From: Falcatimonas sp. MSJ-15
GTDB taxonomy: Bacteria; Bacillota; Clostridia; Lachnospirales; Lachnospiraceae
DNA length: 64,000 nucleotides
Assembly: GCF_018918265.1 (NCBI RefSeq)
Contig: NZ_JAHLQC010000016.1
Span: forward strand, 1-64,000
Direction of reading: 5' to 3'
This document shows positions 25,797-35,004 of this stretch, piece by piece. The first letter of the stretch is position 1; every line of letters starts with the position of its first letter. Both the position numbers and the translations under genes were made by a program. The notes under the pieces were generated by a model. That model searched no databases and had not been told where the DNA came from. It was given only the letters and a program-made list of their open reading frames with translations.

Positions 25797-25854
25797 AATA
25801 TTACCTCCATGTAAAAAAATGTTCAATCCATTGTTACGCACCCTCTCATTATCT

Positions 25855-25881
25855 TCATCGGCATGTTTACATAATTATGTA
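25855..25881 (-). promoter_or_regulatory. SigD-like (flagellar sigma) promoter
   Basis: On the minus strand: TACA (25878-25881), 15-nt spacer, GCCGATGA (25855-25862). Consensus is TAAA-N15-GCCGATAT/A, so two positions differ. Confidence 0.4.
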
Positions 25882-25890
25882 GAGTAAAAA

Positions 25891-25957
25891 ATAAAAAAGC
25901 AGTTGTACATCTTGATATGATATCTTTATATAATATCTTCATATTGTACAACTGCTT
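25891..25957 (-). terminator. Terminator after hisS
   Basis: AAGCAGTTGTACA (25897-25909) and TGTACAACTGCTT (25945-25957), a 13-bp stem with a 35-nt structured loop, followed on the minus strand by TTTTTTATTTTTTA. Confidence 0.8.
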
Positions 25958-26002
25958 ATCTTATTATATATCTCTTCTATATACTTATCTGTTTTTAATA
26001 TA

Positions 26003-26250
26003 TACTATCTGTCTGTAATATGTTTACTACTTTTCGCATATACTATCTATTTGTAATATACTTACTGCTTTTAGCATATATTATCTGTCTGCAATATGTT
26101 TACTACTTTTCGCATATACTATCTATTTGTAATATACTTACTGCTTTTAGCATATATTATCTGTCTGCAATATGTTTACTACTTTTCGCATATACTATCT
26201 GTCTGCAATATGCTTACTACTTTTAGTCTATACTATCTGTCTGCAAACAG
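26003..26250. repeat. 38-nt minisatellite running into the hisS 3' end
   Basis: TACTATCT or a one-base variant recurs at 26003, 26041, 26079, 26117, 26155, 26193 and 26231: seven copies at an exact 38-nt period. The last lies over the hisS stop codon (26233-26235). Several units retain CTATCTGTCTGCAA, the complement of the hisS codons for Ala-Asp-Arg-stop. Confidence 0.93.
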
Positions 26251-27492
26251 TTTTACACCGTCTTCCTGTCCATATACTGCATATCCTGCAAATCCCTGTT
26301 TTTCAATCTTATCAAGGAATTTACCTAATTTCTTAGGTCTTGCAAATAATGTTACTTTGTAATCTTTTCTAAGTTCTTCTGCAAGAATCAGTGCTTCTGC
26401 ATAAGTATCTGTATCATAAAATAGTCCGATCTTTGCTTTTTGTTCAGGTATCTCATAGTTCTCACTTAAAAGAATTCCTGATATTCTCTCAAATCCGATT
26501 GAAAATCCTACTGCCGGAATGTTCTCGCCTAAGAATTTGCCTATTAAGTTGTCATATCTTCCGCCACCTGCTACTGCTCCGCTGTAACCTTTTGCTTCTA
26601 CTTCAAAAATTGTTCCTGTATAGTATCCTTGTCCTCTTACGAGTGATGGTGCAAATTCTACTGGTACTGTTCCTTTTGATGCTTTGTCTACTGTATTCAT
26701 TATATATAGTAAATCTTCTACATATGATGCGTCACATACTTTTGATACGGCTTCAAGTGTAAGTTCGCCACCTTCAAATAATGAAAGGAATTTTTCTATT
26801 GCTTCTTCACTATATTCTTCTGCCTGAAGTTCTTTTTTTACACCATCAAACCCAATTTTATCAAGTTTATCAAATATTATTGCAAGTTTCTCATTATCTT
26901 TTTCTTCAAATCCTGCATAAGCAAATATACTCTTTAATATTCTTCTGTCATTAATCTTTACTTTAAAGTCTTTCATTCCTACACGAACAAGTGCTTTAGC
27001 TGTTGTGAGGATTAATTCTACTTCTGCATCCATTGATGGATTACCAATTATATCAATATCGCATTGCATAAATTCACGAAGTCTTCCTTTTTGTGGCTGT
27101 TCTGCACGATATACTCTGTCCATCTGAATACATTTGAATGGATTCATAAGTTCATTACGGTTGTTAGCATAATAACGGCTAAGTGGTAATGTAAGGTCGT
27201 ATCTTAAGCCCATATCTGAAAGTTCTTTTACATCACCTTTTTCTAAAGCTTCTTCTAACTTTCTTCCTCTTTTTAATACCTTAAATATAAGGTTTAAATT
27301 CTCTCCACCATCACTCTTATCAAGGTTCTCTCCGTTCTCTATGATAGGTGTTGTTATTCTCTCAAATCCTGCTTCACGATATGTCTCAAGTATCACACTC
27401 TGCATATAGTCTCTAATCTCAACTTCCTGTGGAAGATAGTCTCTTGTTCCTTTTACTGGTGTTGCTTTCAAATCCGGCACGTCCTTTCTCAC
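26233..27492 (-). CDS. hisS: Histidyl-tRNA synthetase
   Basis: A class II synthetase: VKGTRDYLPQE N-terminus, motif 2 (MDRVYRAEQPQKGRLREF), the histidine-A signature LVRGQGYYTG, and motif 3 (AVGFSIGFERI). The C-terminal anticodon domain is short (about 75 residues). 419 aa if begun at the GTG at 27492; the TTG at 27471 (MKATPVKGTRDY) has AAAGGA 10 nt upstream and may be the true start. No hisZ/hisG context, so a tRNA synthetase is favoured over HisZ. The stop codon lies in a minisatellite. Confidence 0.92.
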   Translation of the reverse strand: MRKDVPDLKATPVKGTRDYLPQEVEIRDYMQSVILETYREAGFERITTPIIENGENLDKSDGGENLNLIFKVLKRGRKLEEALEKGDVKELSDMGLRYDLTLPLSRYYANNRNELMNPFKCIQMDRVYRAEQPQKGRLREFMQCDIDIIGNPSMDAEVELILTTAKALVRVGMKDFKVKINDRRILKSIFAYAGFEEKDNEKLAIIFDKLDKIGFDGVKKELQAEEYSEEAIEKFLSLFEGGELTLEAVSKVCDASYVEDLLYIMNTVDKASKGTVPVEFAPSLVRGQGYYTGTIFEVEAKGYSGAVAGGGRYDNLIGKFLGENIPAVGFSIGFERISGILLSENYEIPEQKAKIGLFYDTDTYAEALILAEELRKDYKVTLFARPKKLGKFLDKIEKQGFAGYAVYGQEDGVKLFADR

Positions 27493-27578
27493 TCTAATTT
27501 ACTGATTTTTATCATAGCCAAATATACTGATATTGTCAAGGTAAGTTTTCAGTTTGATTGCATGAGTGAACTACTTAA

Positions 27579-27616
27579 GTGAACTACCTATCACCTAAAG
27601 GTAATGGGTAGTTCAC
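27579..27616. repeat. Solo IS200/IS605-end-like palindrome
   Basis: GTGAACTACC and GGTAGTTCAC with ATCACCT/AGGTAAT inside: a 38-nt nearly perfect hairpin resembling the one beside the TnpB remnant. No transposase gene nearby. Confidence 0.55.
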
Positions 27617-27642
27617 TCTTGCTTATAAAAACTTCCTGAATT

Positions 27643-27698
27643 AAAAATCTCTGAATAAAAATCTCTGAATAAAAATCTCTGAATAAAAATCTCTGAAT
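27643..27698. repeat. 14-nt tandem repeat, four perfect copies
   Basis: AAAAATCTCTGAAT is repeated exactly four times, with a degenerate copy upstream. The first copy overlaps the motif TTAAAAATCTCTGA, which recurs at 33351 (complement) and 36830. Confidence 0.95.
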
Positions 27699-27700
27699 AA

Positions 27701-27735
27701 AAAAATCCATCATACGTTTAATATGATGGATTTTT
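27701..27735. terminator. Bidirectional terminator after the chemoreceptor
   Basis: AAAAATCCATCAT and ATGATGGATTTTT (13 bp) with a 9-nt loop. The minus strand continues TTATTC. Confidence 0.85.
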
Positions 27736-27750
27736 GTTATATTGTTGTTC

Positions 27751-29736
27751 TTATATCTTAAATCTGGATATCTCACTGCTTAGTGTCTTAGCATGATTAG
27801 CAAGTTCCCCTGAGTCTTTTTCAACATTCTCACTGCCTTTTAGTACTGTTGATGAAAGTTCCTGAATGTTGACTGCTGTTGCTTCTATCTCTTCTGCTGA
27901 GGCTGACTGTTCCTCAGTTATCGCCGCCATATTAGAAGCTACGTCATTTAGTGAATGTATCTTGTCTATTATGTCATTTACATTGTTATTAGTATTTTGT
28001 ATGCTCTCATATATAATGTTAAATTGTTCTGATGCTCTTATTGCAGTAGATGAACTTGTATGTATCTGTTCCATGCTATTTCTACTCTGCTCTACCGTTG
28101 TTGTTATAAGTTCCGTTACTGAATGGATAAGACTTGTTATCTCATCTGCTGCCGCTGCTGATGTATCTGCAAGGCTTTTTATCTCTGTCGCTACTACTGC
28201 GAATCCTTTGCCTGCTTCTCCGGCTCTCGCAGCTTCTATTGATGCATTTAAAGCAAGAAGGTTCGTCTCCTCTGCAATATCTCTGATTGTTGTAGTTATT
28301 TCGTCTATCTTTATTGTTGCTGCTCCAACATCTCCTATTGACTCTTCTAGTAGTCCCATATTGCCTGTCATCTCTTCCATAGCTATTTTTACCTGAGTCA
28401 TACTCTCTTTGCCTTCATTGGCTTCTCTCATTGTCGTCGCTATGTTGTCTAATGTATCTTCGCCTGCCTTATCTGTATCTGATATAACTGTTGCAAGTCT
28501 TGTGGCATCTTGCGCAATTACATTAATTGAACGCACAAGCTCTTCAAGATTCTGTCTTAGCTGCTCCATTGATTCTGCCTGTCCTGCTGCTGATGTATGA
28601 AGTTCTTCTGCTATATTAAAGCTATCTCTTGCCTGCGTATCTATTGATTTTGATACACTAATAATCGAGGCTAGTGTATGTCTCATAACTCCTATAAATT
28701 CCCGCATTGAATTCGACATAGTTCCTATCTCATCATTACTGCCGGTATTAATATCTGCTGTAAAGTTACCTTCTGTTACTTCAACTATTGTATCATTAAG
28801 TGTCTTAATTGGCTTTGTTATCGCATTAATTGCAATAAGTACTGCAGCTATTATTATTATTACTGCAATTATTCCAACTGTTACAATTTTTGCATTTAAT
28901 GTTGATATATCTGCAAAAATATTTTTTTCTAATGCTCTTGTTATTACATACCAATTAGTTCCTTCTATCTGTATCTTGCTTACAAGATATCTTCCATCGT
29001 CTGTTGAATATCTGTCTGTCGCTGTCTTACCAGATGTAATATCTGCCTGTATATTGCTGTAAAATGTATCTGATATGTCAGTAACTTTCTTACCTGCAAG
29101 TTCAGTATTATTATGTGCTAATACAATACCATATTCATTATCTATTATAAATGAATCTCCACCGCCTGCTACATCCATCTTATTGATTGTTGCTGACAGT
29201 TCTGCAAGGCTCATATCTGATGCTGCAACGCCTGACTTACCGGCAATATTATCACTTTTTCTTGATGCTGTCACAACCCTATCGCCTGTAAGACTATCCG
29301 TGTAGACTTCTCCAAATTCAAATGTATTGTGGTTCAGACCTTCTATATACCAGCTCTTCTTGGTTATATCTTCATCCGGTTCCCAACCTGTAGCATCTAT
29401 AATATCTCCATTAGAAAGCCCTACATATATTCCATTTGGAAAATCTTCGTAAGTTCCTATATAACTATTTTGAAATTTTAATATGTCATCTTCTTTAAAA
29501 TTCATGTATTCTATTGTATTTAACGCTTCATCAAGTACTGATATATTTTTATTTTTCCATGCTGTAACATCATTGGCAGCTGCCTGTGCCTGTGCTTCTA
29601 ACAAACTTTTGGATTTGTTCTCTAACATCTCCTTAGATGATGTATAAGCTATTATCACAGTTATACCAAATGCAAGTATAATAAATGGAAGTATGCCTGA
29701 TAATAACTTTGCTCTTAATCCGATCTTTTTTTCCAT
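27751..29736 (-). CDS. Methyl-accepting chemotaxis protein, dCache type
   Basis: A transmembrane chemoreceptor, 661 aa from the ATG at 29736 (GAGGTG upstream). TM1 at about 12-34; a ~250-residue extracytoplasmic sensor with dCache features ([33 protein letters not shown], and a second half with GNWYVI-like [13 protein letters not shown]); TM2 near 285-310; HAMP; and a signalling tip [19 protein letters not shown]. dCache domains often bind amino acids or small organics; the ligand is unknown. Monocistronic, far from other che genes. Confidence 0.93.
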   Translation of the reverse strand: MEKKIGLRAKLLSGILPFIILAFGITVIIAYTSSKEMLENKSKSLLEAQAQAAANDVTAWKNKNISVLDEALNTIEYMNFKEDDILKFQNSYIGTYEDFPNGIYVGLSNGDIIDATGWEPDEDITKKSWYIEGLNHNTFEFGEVYTDSLTGDRVVTASRKSDNIAGKSGVAASDMSLAELSATINKMDVAGGGDSFIIDNEYGIVLAHNNTELAGKKVTDISDTFYSNIQADITSGKTATDRYSTDDGRYLVSKIQIEGTNWYVITRALEKNIFADISTLNAKIVTVGIIAVIIIIAAVLIAINAITKPIKTLNDTIVEVTEGNFTADINTGSNDEIGTMSNSMREFIGVMRHTLASIISVSKSIDTQARDSFNIAEELHTSAAGQAESMEQLRQNLEELVRSINVIAQDATRLATVISDTDKAGEDTLDNIATTMREANEGKESMTQVKIAMEEMTGNMGLLEESIGDVGAATIKIDEITTTIRDIAEETNLLALNASIEAARAGEAGKGFAVVATEIKSLADTSAAAADEITSLIHSVTELITTTVEQSRNSMEQIHTSSSTAIRASEQFNIIYESIQNTNNNVNDIIDKIHSLNDVASNMAAITEEQSASAEEIEATAVNIQELSSTVLKGSENVEKDSGELANHAKTLSSEISRFKI

Positions 29737-29859
29737 AACATTCACCTCGTTATATATATACATATATTTAAACTTTTATCATTCTTTTTATCGTTATGAA
29801 AATCTTATTTTCTTATCTTTTAGCACAAAAAAATCAGTACTACGACTTTCTGGGCAAAA

Positions 29860-30891
29860 CTATTCAGTTATTTTTATATTAAGCATTTTATCAACATATT
29901 CAATCGCTTTGTTATATCTTGCAAGATAATCACCTGATATTGTAACTGGCTTAAATCCATATTTTTCATATAGTTTTTTTATCTTATTACCGTATGCGTA
30001 ACGATCTGCGGCTATTATCTCACTTCTATCCCCATCCTGAACCCATGTGACATCAGGTTCTAAGTATAGAACTAAATCATAATTGTTAAGAGCTGCTATT
30101 GCTTCTGCAAGTTTCTCATTTTTTTTAATATTATCATCTTCAAGAAATTCCATAAAAAATCTTGTTACAAGGCAGTCTGTGTCTTCGAAAAGGACTTTAT
30201 TACTGTTTTGAATTACTCGCATCTCTTTTGCTTTGTGTTCTAATAGTATTCTTGTAAAATCTTCTGAGAGCATCATTGTGTCTGTCCCTGATAATTCTGA
30301 AAGTTCTCTTCCTACTTCTTCAAGATAGTTAGTGTTGTAATGATTGGCAAGATTAACTGTTAGTGTTGACTTGCCACAGCTTTCTGTTCCTATTAACAAT
30401 ACTTTTTTTACATAGTATGGTTTTATAGCATTACTAAGCCAGTCCCAATGTCCATATATGTCTTCTCTTATTGCTGTTGAATTGTATCTGTCTCTTGGAA
30501 ATACTACAAATTCACTTTCCGGATAACATATATTCCAAAAACTTGTCTCATCATAATCACTTCCACAGAATACTACATCTATCTTCTTGCCTATCTGTTC
30601 TCTGACTTTACTACAATCTTCTTCCCAGTATTCTTTTGTATATTCTTCTTTTGTATTAAGTGTATCTGGAAGAAGTATTATCTTAACATTGCCTATATGT
30701 TTTGTAAGTGTATATATTGCACGATATTTTATTCTTACATCAATATCTGTATCATTATCTCTGTATGATATTACTATGTAGAGTTCTTCGCATTGTGCTG
30801 CTGCTTTCATAATGCAGTCTACATGTCCTAGATGAAGTGGATTAAATGCTCCTCCATACATTCCAACTTTATATTTTGTACCATTTATCAT
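29860..30891 (-). CDS. nadR: NadR-type NMN adenylyltransferase / nicotinamide riboside kinase
   Basis: Two-domain salvage enzyme. The N-terminal nucleotidyltransferase has GAFNPLHLGH near residue 14 and YNSTAIRED near 140; the C-terminal kinase has P-loop GTESCGKSTL near 168 and a Walker B-like LFEDTDCL. 343 aa. The N-terminal HTH repressor domain of enterobacterial NadR is missing, so this is an enzyme only. Together with the adjacent pnuC it takes up nicotinamide riboside, phosphorylates it and adenylates it to NAD. RBS GGGAG. Confidence 0.93.
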   Translation of the reverse strand: MINGTKYKVGMYGGAFNPLHLGHVDCIMKAAAQCEELYIVISYRDNDTDIDVRIKYRAIYTLTKHIGNVKIILLPDTLNTKEEYTKEYWEEDCSKVREQIGKKIDVVFCGSDYDETSFWNICYPESEFVVFPRDRYNSTAIREDIYGHWDWLSNAIKPYYVKKVLLIGTESCGKSTLTVNLANHYNTNYLEEVGRELSELSGTDTMMLSEDFTRILLEHKAKEMRVIQNSNKVLFEDTDCLVTRFFMEFLEDDNIKKNEKLAEAIAALNNYDLVLYLEPDVTWVQDGDRSEIIAADRYAYGNKIKKLYEKYGFKPVTISGDYLARYNKAIEYVDKMLNIKITE

Positions 30892-30911
30892 GTTATAACT
30901 CCCTTTTTTAA

Positions 30912-31601
30912 TTATTTTTTAGACTCTTTATACCATTTTACAAACATAATTATTGCATTGGCAAGGTATACCGCCCACATCATAAGTACTGCTATGCTCT
31001 GTCCTTCTCCGAATAATGCCGCTATCCACATTATTACCGATACCACATCTACTACTATCCACACTATCCACTGTTCTGTATATCGTTTTATCATAAGTAT
31101 CTGTGCTACTATTGATAATACTGTACTCATACTGTCAACAAGTGGAAGGTTGCCACCAAGTAGTTTTAGGATATAACTGTATGCAAATATCCCTATTATA
31201 CTTATTAATGTTACTATTATGTCCTGCTTTACTGTCATTCTCTCTTTGTATACTTCGTTGGATTCTTTGTCTACATGTCTCATCCATACAAACCAGCCGA
31301 TTATGTTGGTTGGAAAATAGTATAAGAGATTAAGCATTACATCTCCATAGTATCTGGCTTTCCATGCTGTCAGTGCATATAGAAGTACATTGACTGTTCC
31401 AAATATGTAGTTAGACATCTTACCTTTTCCTACCAGTATTACACATGTTACTCCTGTCATTGATGTGATTATTCCAAGTGCATTGTCTCCTAGATATGCT
31501 GATACTCCTAGAATAATAAGATTAGCGAATATAAGCCAGATAACTTCCCATTTTTTCCAGCCACTACATTCTTCCTTCAAAAATTTTGATAAATTATTCA
31601 T
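30912..31601 (-). CDS. pnuC: Nicotinamide riboside transporter PnuC
   Basis: 229 aa with about seven hydrophobic segments and PnuC-family motifs: NYIFGTVNVLLYALTAWKAR and EQWIVWIVVDVVSVIMW. PnuC moves nicotinamide riboside by facilitated diffusion, trapped by the kinase of NadR, whose gene follows 20 nt downstream. AGGAGG RBS. Transcription starts inside a short 70-nt gap that contains a 14-nt palindrome, a possible operator. Confidence 0.93.
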   Translation of the reverse strand: MNNLSKFLKEECSGWKKWEVIWLIFANLIILGVSAYLGDNALGIITSMTGVTCVILVGKGKMSNYIFGTVNVLLYALTAWKARYYGDVMLNLLYYFPTNIIGWFVWMRHVDKESNEVYKERMTVKQDIIVTLISIIGIFAYSYILKLLGGNLPLVDSMSTVLSIVAQILMIKRYTEQWIVWIVVDVVSVIMWIAALFGEGQSIAVLMMWAVYLANAIIMFVKWYKESKK

Positions 31602-31633
31602 ACTCCGTATTCCTCCTGTGGTTATTTTTTAAC

Positions 31634-31647
31634 CTAATTTAAATTAG
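31634..31647. promoter_or_regulatory. 14-nt palindrome upstream of pnuC-nadR
   Basis: CTAATTTAAATTAG is perfectly self-complementary, 33 nt upstream of the pnuC start, in the only space available for the promoter. A repressor site is plausible; no known consensus is matched. Confidence 0.35.
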
Positions 31648-31672
31648 ATATTGCATATTAATGATATCATAA

Positions 31673-31707
31673 AATATGGAATGGCAGAATATCTGTCATT
31701 CCATATT
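31673..31707 (-). terminator. Terminator after the NCS2 permease gene
   Basis: AATATGGAATG-G-CAG and CTG-T-CATTCCATATT, followed on the minus strand by TTTATG. Confidence 0.75.
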
Positions 31708-31725
31708 GTTAGCGTTTTTTATATT

Positions 31726-33048
31726 TTATTTTGGTAAAAATGCAAAGTATATCGCAAATAGCACTACAAGTACCCATACAATTGGTTTTACTTCTTTTGC
31801 TTTTTTGTCTGCAACCATTCCGATTGCATATACTATAAATCCAAGTGCGATACCATTAGTTATTGAATATGCAAGTATCATAAAGATTACTGTTACAAAT
31901 GTACTTGCTGCTACTACTATGTTATCCCATTCGATTGCTTTTAACTGCTGTGCCATAAGAATACCTACAACAAATAATGCAGGTGCTGTTACTGCACTTG
32001 TTACACATGTAAGAAGTGGATAGAAGAATATTGATAAGAGGAATAACGCTCCTGTTGTACATGCTGTAAGTCCAGTCTTTCCTCCTACTTTTACTCCTGA
32101 TGTTGATTCTACGAATGATGTTACTGTTGATGTTCCAAGTACTGAGCCTACTACTGTTCCGATTGAGTCGGCAAGTAATGCTCTGTCTATGTTATCAAGT
32201 TCTCCATCTTCATTAACAAGTCCTGCTCCTGATGCTACTGCAACAAGTGTTCCTGCTGTATCAAAGAAATCTACAAACAGAAGTGAGAATATTGCCATAA
32301 AACATTGTGGATGCTTTGCAAGATCTCCAAATCCTTTTGCAAATGCTCCTACAAGACTGAAGTCAAAGTCTACTGATATTACTTTTTTTGGAAGTTCTGG
32401 CATTCCTTTTACACCACACAGCCCTGCAATTATACCTACAACTGCTGTTATAAGTATTCCATAGAATACTGCTGCTGGTACTTTTCTTATTAATAATACT
32501 ATTGTTACTATTATACCAAATATTGCAAGTAATACTGCTGGATCTGTTACATCTCCGAATGCTACATATGTTGATTCGCTTGCGACTACGATTCCTGCAT
32601 TCTTAAGTCCGATGAATGCAATAAAGAAGCCGATTCCTGCTCCAATTGCTATTTTTAACTGTGCAGGGATTGCTTTGATTATTATACTTCTAAGTCCTGT
32701 AACTGATATAAGTATGAATAATATACCTGACACGAATACACATGCAAGTGCTCCTTCATAGCTTAATCCCATTGTGAGTACTATTGTATATGTGAATACT
32801 GCATTAACACCCATACCTGCTGATAATGCTACAGGATAGTTAGCTAATATTCCCATAAGTACTGATGCGATTGCACTACTTATTGCGGTTGCTAAGAATA
32901 CACCTTGTGTGCTCATTCCTGTTGCTGACAGCATTGCCGGATTGACAGCAAGTATATATGCCATTGCAAGGAATGTTGTAAGGCCGGCTACAAGTTCAGT
33001 TTTTACTGTTGTGCCTTTTTCATTAAGTTTAAAAACCTTTTCTAACAT
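31726..33048 (-). CDS. NCS2-family purine permease
   Basis: 440 aa, about 12-14 hydrophobic segments. It matches the AzgA/PbuG (guanine/hypoxanthine) branch of NCS2: TELVAGLTTFLAMAYILAVN at the N-terminus, MGVNAVFTYT, DFFDTAGTLVAVASGAGLV and STVTSFVESTSGVKVGGKTG. Proton-coupled purine uptake across the membrane is the family role. AAGGAG RBS with an 11-nt spacer. No purine riboswitch is visible in the leader. Monocistronic. Confidence 0.9.
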   Translation of the reverse strand: MLEKVFKLNEKGTTVKTELVAGLTTFLAMAYILAVNPAMLSATGMSTQGVFLATAISSAIASVLMGILANYPVALSAGMGVNAVFTYTIVLTMGLSYEGALACVFVSGILFILISVTGLRSIIIKAIPAQLKIAIGAGIGFFIAFIGLKNAGIVVASESTYVAFGDVTDPAVLLAIFGIIVTIVLLIRKVPAAVFYGILITAVVGIIAGLCGVKGMPELPKKVISVDFDFSLVGAFAKGFGDLAKHPQCFMAIFSLLFVDFFDTAGTLVAVASGAGLVNEDGELDNIDRALLADSIGTVVGSVLGTSTVTSFVESTSGVKVGGKTGLTACTTGALFLLSIFFYPLLTCVTSAVTAPALFVVGILMAQQLKAIEWDNIVVAASTFVTVIFMILAYSITNGIALGFIVYAIGMVADKKAKEVKPIVWVLVVLFAIYFAFLPK

Positions 33049-33152
33049 CTGAATTCTCGCTCCTTCGTAATATTATATTTTAAAAATCACTGAATTATAT
33101 TACCACATTTTCTCCCAATTACATATAGTAAATTATGATTTTTTAAGTATAC

Positions 33153-33366
33153 TTTTAAAAATCTCACAAGGTAGTTCATTGGCAACGCCCGGATTAATAT
33201 GTATCAACAAAAACCCGCTTTCGCTAAGTGTCCATCGTAGCGGTACTAAGTTCGCTATACATCTAAGATGTATAACTCACTAAGTGCCGACGATTACCAC
33301 ATTGTTTTCTTTTGATACATATTAATCCAGACGTTGATAATATACGTTTTTCAGAGATTTTTAAAA
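33153..33366. repeat. Nested palindromic element, copy A
   Basis: Outer arms TTTTAAAAATCTC (33153-33165) and GAGATTTTTAAAA (33354-33366); middle arms GGATTAATATGTATCAA (33191-33207) and its exact complement (33312-33328); and a central hairpin TATACATCT/AGATGTATA. Between them lie two conserved modules, one with CGCTAAGTGTCCATCGTA and one with CACTAAGTGCCGACGATTAC, both shared with copy B. Non-coding. Confidence 0.85.
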
Positions 33367-33506
33367 GGATTATCGGCTTACGATATACAAGTATGGCAAA
33401 TATTATTATGATATTCCTAAAGTGTTCTGCTTTTATAAATGTGTAGATTTTTTGGTATCTCATGTAAGTATATATATGAAATTATATATTGAGCGAAAAC
33501 GTAGCG

Positions 33507-33713
33507 GCGAAACTCATCGAAACGAAAATTGGATTGCCAGAGTATAAATAACATCAAAAGAAAACAATGTGGTAATCGTCGGCACTTAGTGCGTTGGAAG
33601 GCAAAGCCTTACAACAAACTTAGTACCGTTACGATGGACACTTAGCGGGAGCGTGTTTTTGTTGATGTTATTTATACTCTGGCAATCTTAGATATCCTAT
33701 ATATGAGTTTCGC
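33507..33713. repeat. Nested palindromic element, copy B (inverted)
   Basis: Outer arms GCGAAACTCAT (33507-33517) and ATGAGTTTCGC (33703-33713); middle arms, a perfect 26-bp inverted repeat (33532-33557 and 33662-33687, starting GATTGCCAGAG); and a central hairpin GTTGGAAGGC/GCCTTACAAC. Its core is the reverse complement of copy A's core, but its arms are unrelated in sequence to those of copy A. Confidence 0.85.
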
Positions 33714-33723
33714 ACAAGTATAT

Positions 33724-34893
33724 TTATATGTAGCTTTGTTCTATTTTAATTATTGTGTTGTAGCGTTTGTCTATTTCTTTGGCTGATTTTTGGAGATATT
33801 CTTTTAGTTCATCTATTGAGCCTGAATATCCTGGTGGTATTACGCAATCAAATACAACATTAATGTGTTCCTTTCCTGCTACTATTCTAAGATCATGTAT
33901 TGAAAGGTCTTCATCATATTGTCGGATTTTGTCTTTTAAATGTTTTTTTAATATCTCTATTCTCTCATCACCTGTTGCTACCGGATCATAGTGTATTGTG
34001 AGAAGTATCCCTTCGTTATTGATAAAATCTTTTTCGATATTATCTACCATATCATGTGCTTCGACTACGTCCATATCTGCAGGAAATTCAACATGTATTG
34101 TCACAAAACAGTATCCCGGACCATAGTCGTGTATCATAAGGTCATGCACTCCGATTACTCCTTCGTAAGCACATACTTTATCTGCTATATTTTTTACAAA
34201 TTCAGAGTCCGGTACTCTTCCTATAAGTGGGCTTAAAGTCTCTTTTACAAGTTCTATACCACTTATTATTATGAATGCTGCTACCAAAAAGCCCATTATT
34301 CCATCAATTCTATATATCTTAGTCATATTACATATTATTGACGAGATAAGTACTACTGTTGTTGATATCACGTCATTGCGGCTGTCTTTGGCTGTTGCTT
34401 TGAATGTGTCTGATTTAATCTTCTTACCAATTCTTGTATTAAATAACATCATCCATGCTTTTACTATTATTGATATTACAAGTACTAATATAAGTGCCTT
34501 GTTAAATATAATTATTCTTGGTCTTATAATCTTTACAAGTGATTCTCTTGCAAGTGACAAACCGATTGAAAGGATAATTACACATACACAAAGTCCTGAT
34601 ATGTATTCGTATCGTCCATGTCCATACGGATGGTCTTTGTCAGGTTTTTTGGAGCTTAATTTGAAACCAATCATGGTTATTATGTTGCTTGATGCATCGC
34701 TTAAGTTATTAACAGCATCTGCTGATATAGCAACCGAACCGGATATTGTTCCTATTATATATTTTGTTGTAAATAAGAATACATTACATATTATTCCAAC
34801 AATTCCTGCCATTGTTCCGTATGCCCGCCTGACTGAAGGGTTTGTGGTATCATCGCTATTCTTAATAAACATTTTGATAAGTAATTCTGTCAT
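33724..34893 (-). CDS. Cation diffusion facilitator (CDF) metal exporter
   Basis: 389 aa from the ATG at 34893 (AGGGGGG upstream). Six membrane helices in the first ~220 residues, with SADAVNNLSDASSNIITMIG (metal site) and KDHPYGHGRYE, followed by a cytoplasmic ZT-dimer domain (IHDYGPGYCFVTIHVEFPAD) and a longer than usual C-terminal tail (about 90 residues). CDF proteins export Zn, Mn or Fe in exchange for protons; the metal cannot be assigned. Confidence 0.92.
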   Translation of the reverse strand: MTELLIKMFIKNSDDTTNPSVRRAYGTMAGIVGIICNVFLFTTKYIIGTISGSVAISADAVNNLSDASSNIITMIGFKLSSKKPDKDHPYGHGRYEYISGLCVCVIILSIGLSLARESLVKIIRPRIIIFNKALILVLVISIIVKAWMMLFNTRIGKKIKSDTFKATAKDSRNDVISTTVVLISSIICNMTKIYRIDGIMGFLVAAFIIISGIELVKETLSPLIGRVPDSEFVKNIADKVCAYEGVIGVHDLMIHDYGPGYCFVTIHVEFPADMDVVEAHDMVDNIEKDFINNEGILLTIHYDPVATGDERIEILKKHLKDKIRQYDEDLSIHDLRIVAGKEHINVVFDCVIPPGYSGSIDELKEYLQKSAKEIDKRYNTIIKIEQSYI

Positions 34894-34975
34894 TTTTTGT
34901 ATTCCCCCCTGATATTGTTTTACACTAACATAATCGCCATATTCTTCCATTAATTATATCTGAAAGTTTCTTATT

Positions 34976-35004
34976 AGTGTACATTGATTTTTTGTAATTG
35001 GCAA
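34976..35004 (-). promoter_or_regulatory. Promoter of the CDF gene
   Basis: On the minus strand: TTGCCA (34999-35004), 17-nt spacer, TACACT (34976-34981). Confidence 0.6.

Noticed and set aside
26003..26250. CRISPR array
   Set aside because: Units are contiguous with no unique spacers; it is a minisatellite. No cas genes in the window.
26233..27492. HisZ rather than HisS
   Set aside because: Synthetase motifs including LVRGQGYYTG and an anticodon domain are present, and no hisG or his operon is nearby.
27493..27640. T-box leader for hisS
   Set aside because: No space and no T-box sequence (TGGNACCGCG-like) before the gene.
33049..33180. Purine riboswitch upstream of the NCS2 permease
   Set aside because: The conserved three-way-junction core (TATA, GGGTCTCTAC-like segments) is not seen.
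33724..34950. Upstream start for the CDF gene at 34950
   Set aside because: AGGGGGG lies just before the ATG at 34893, and the extra N-terminal residues match nothing in the family.
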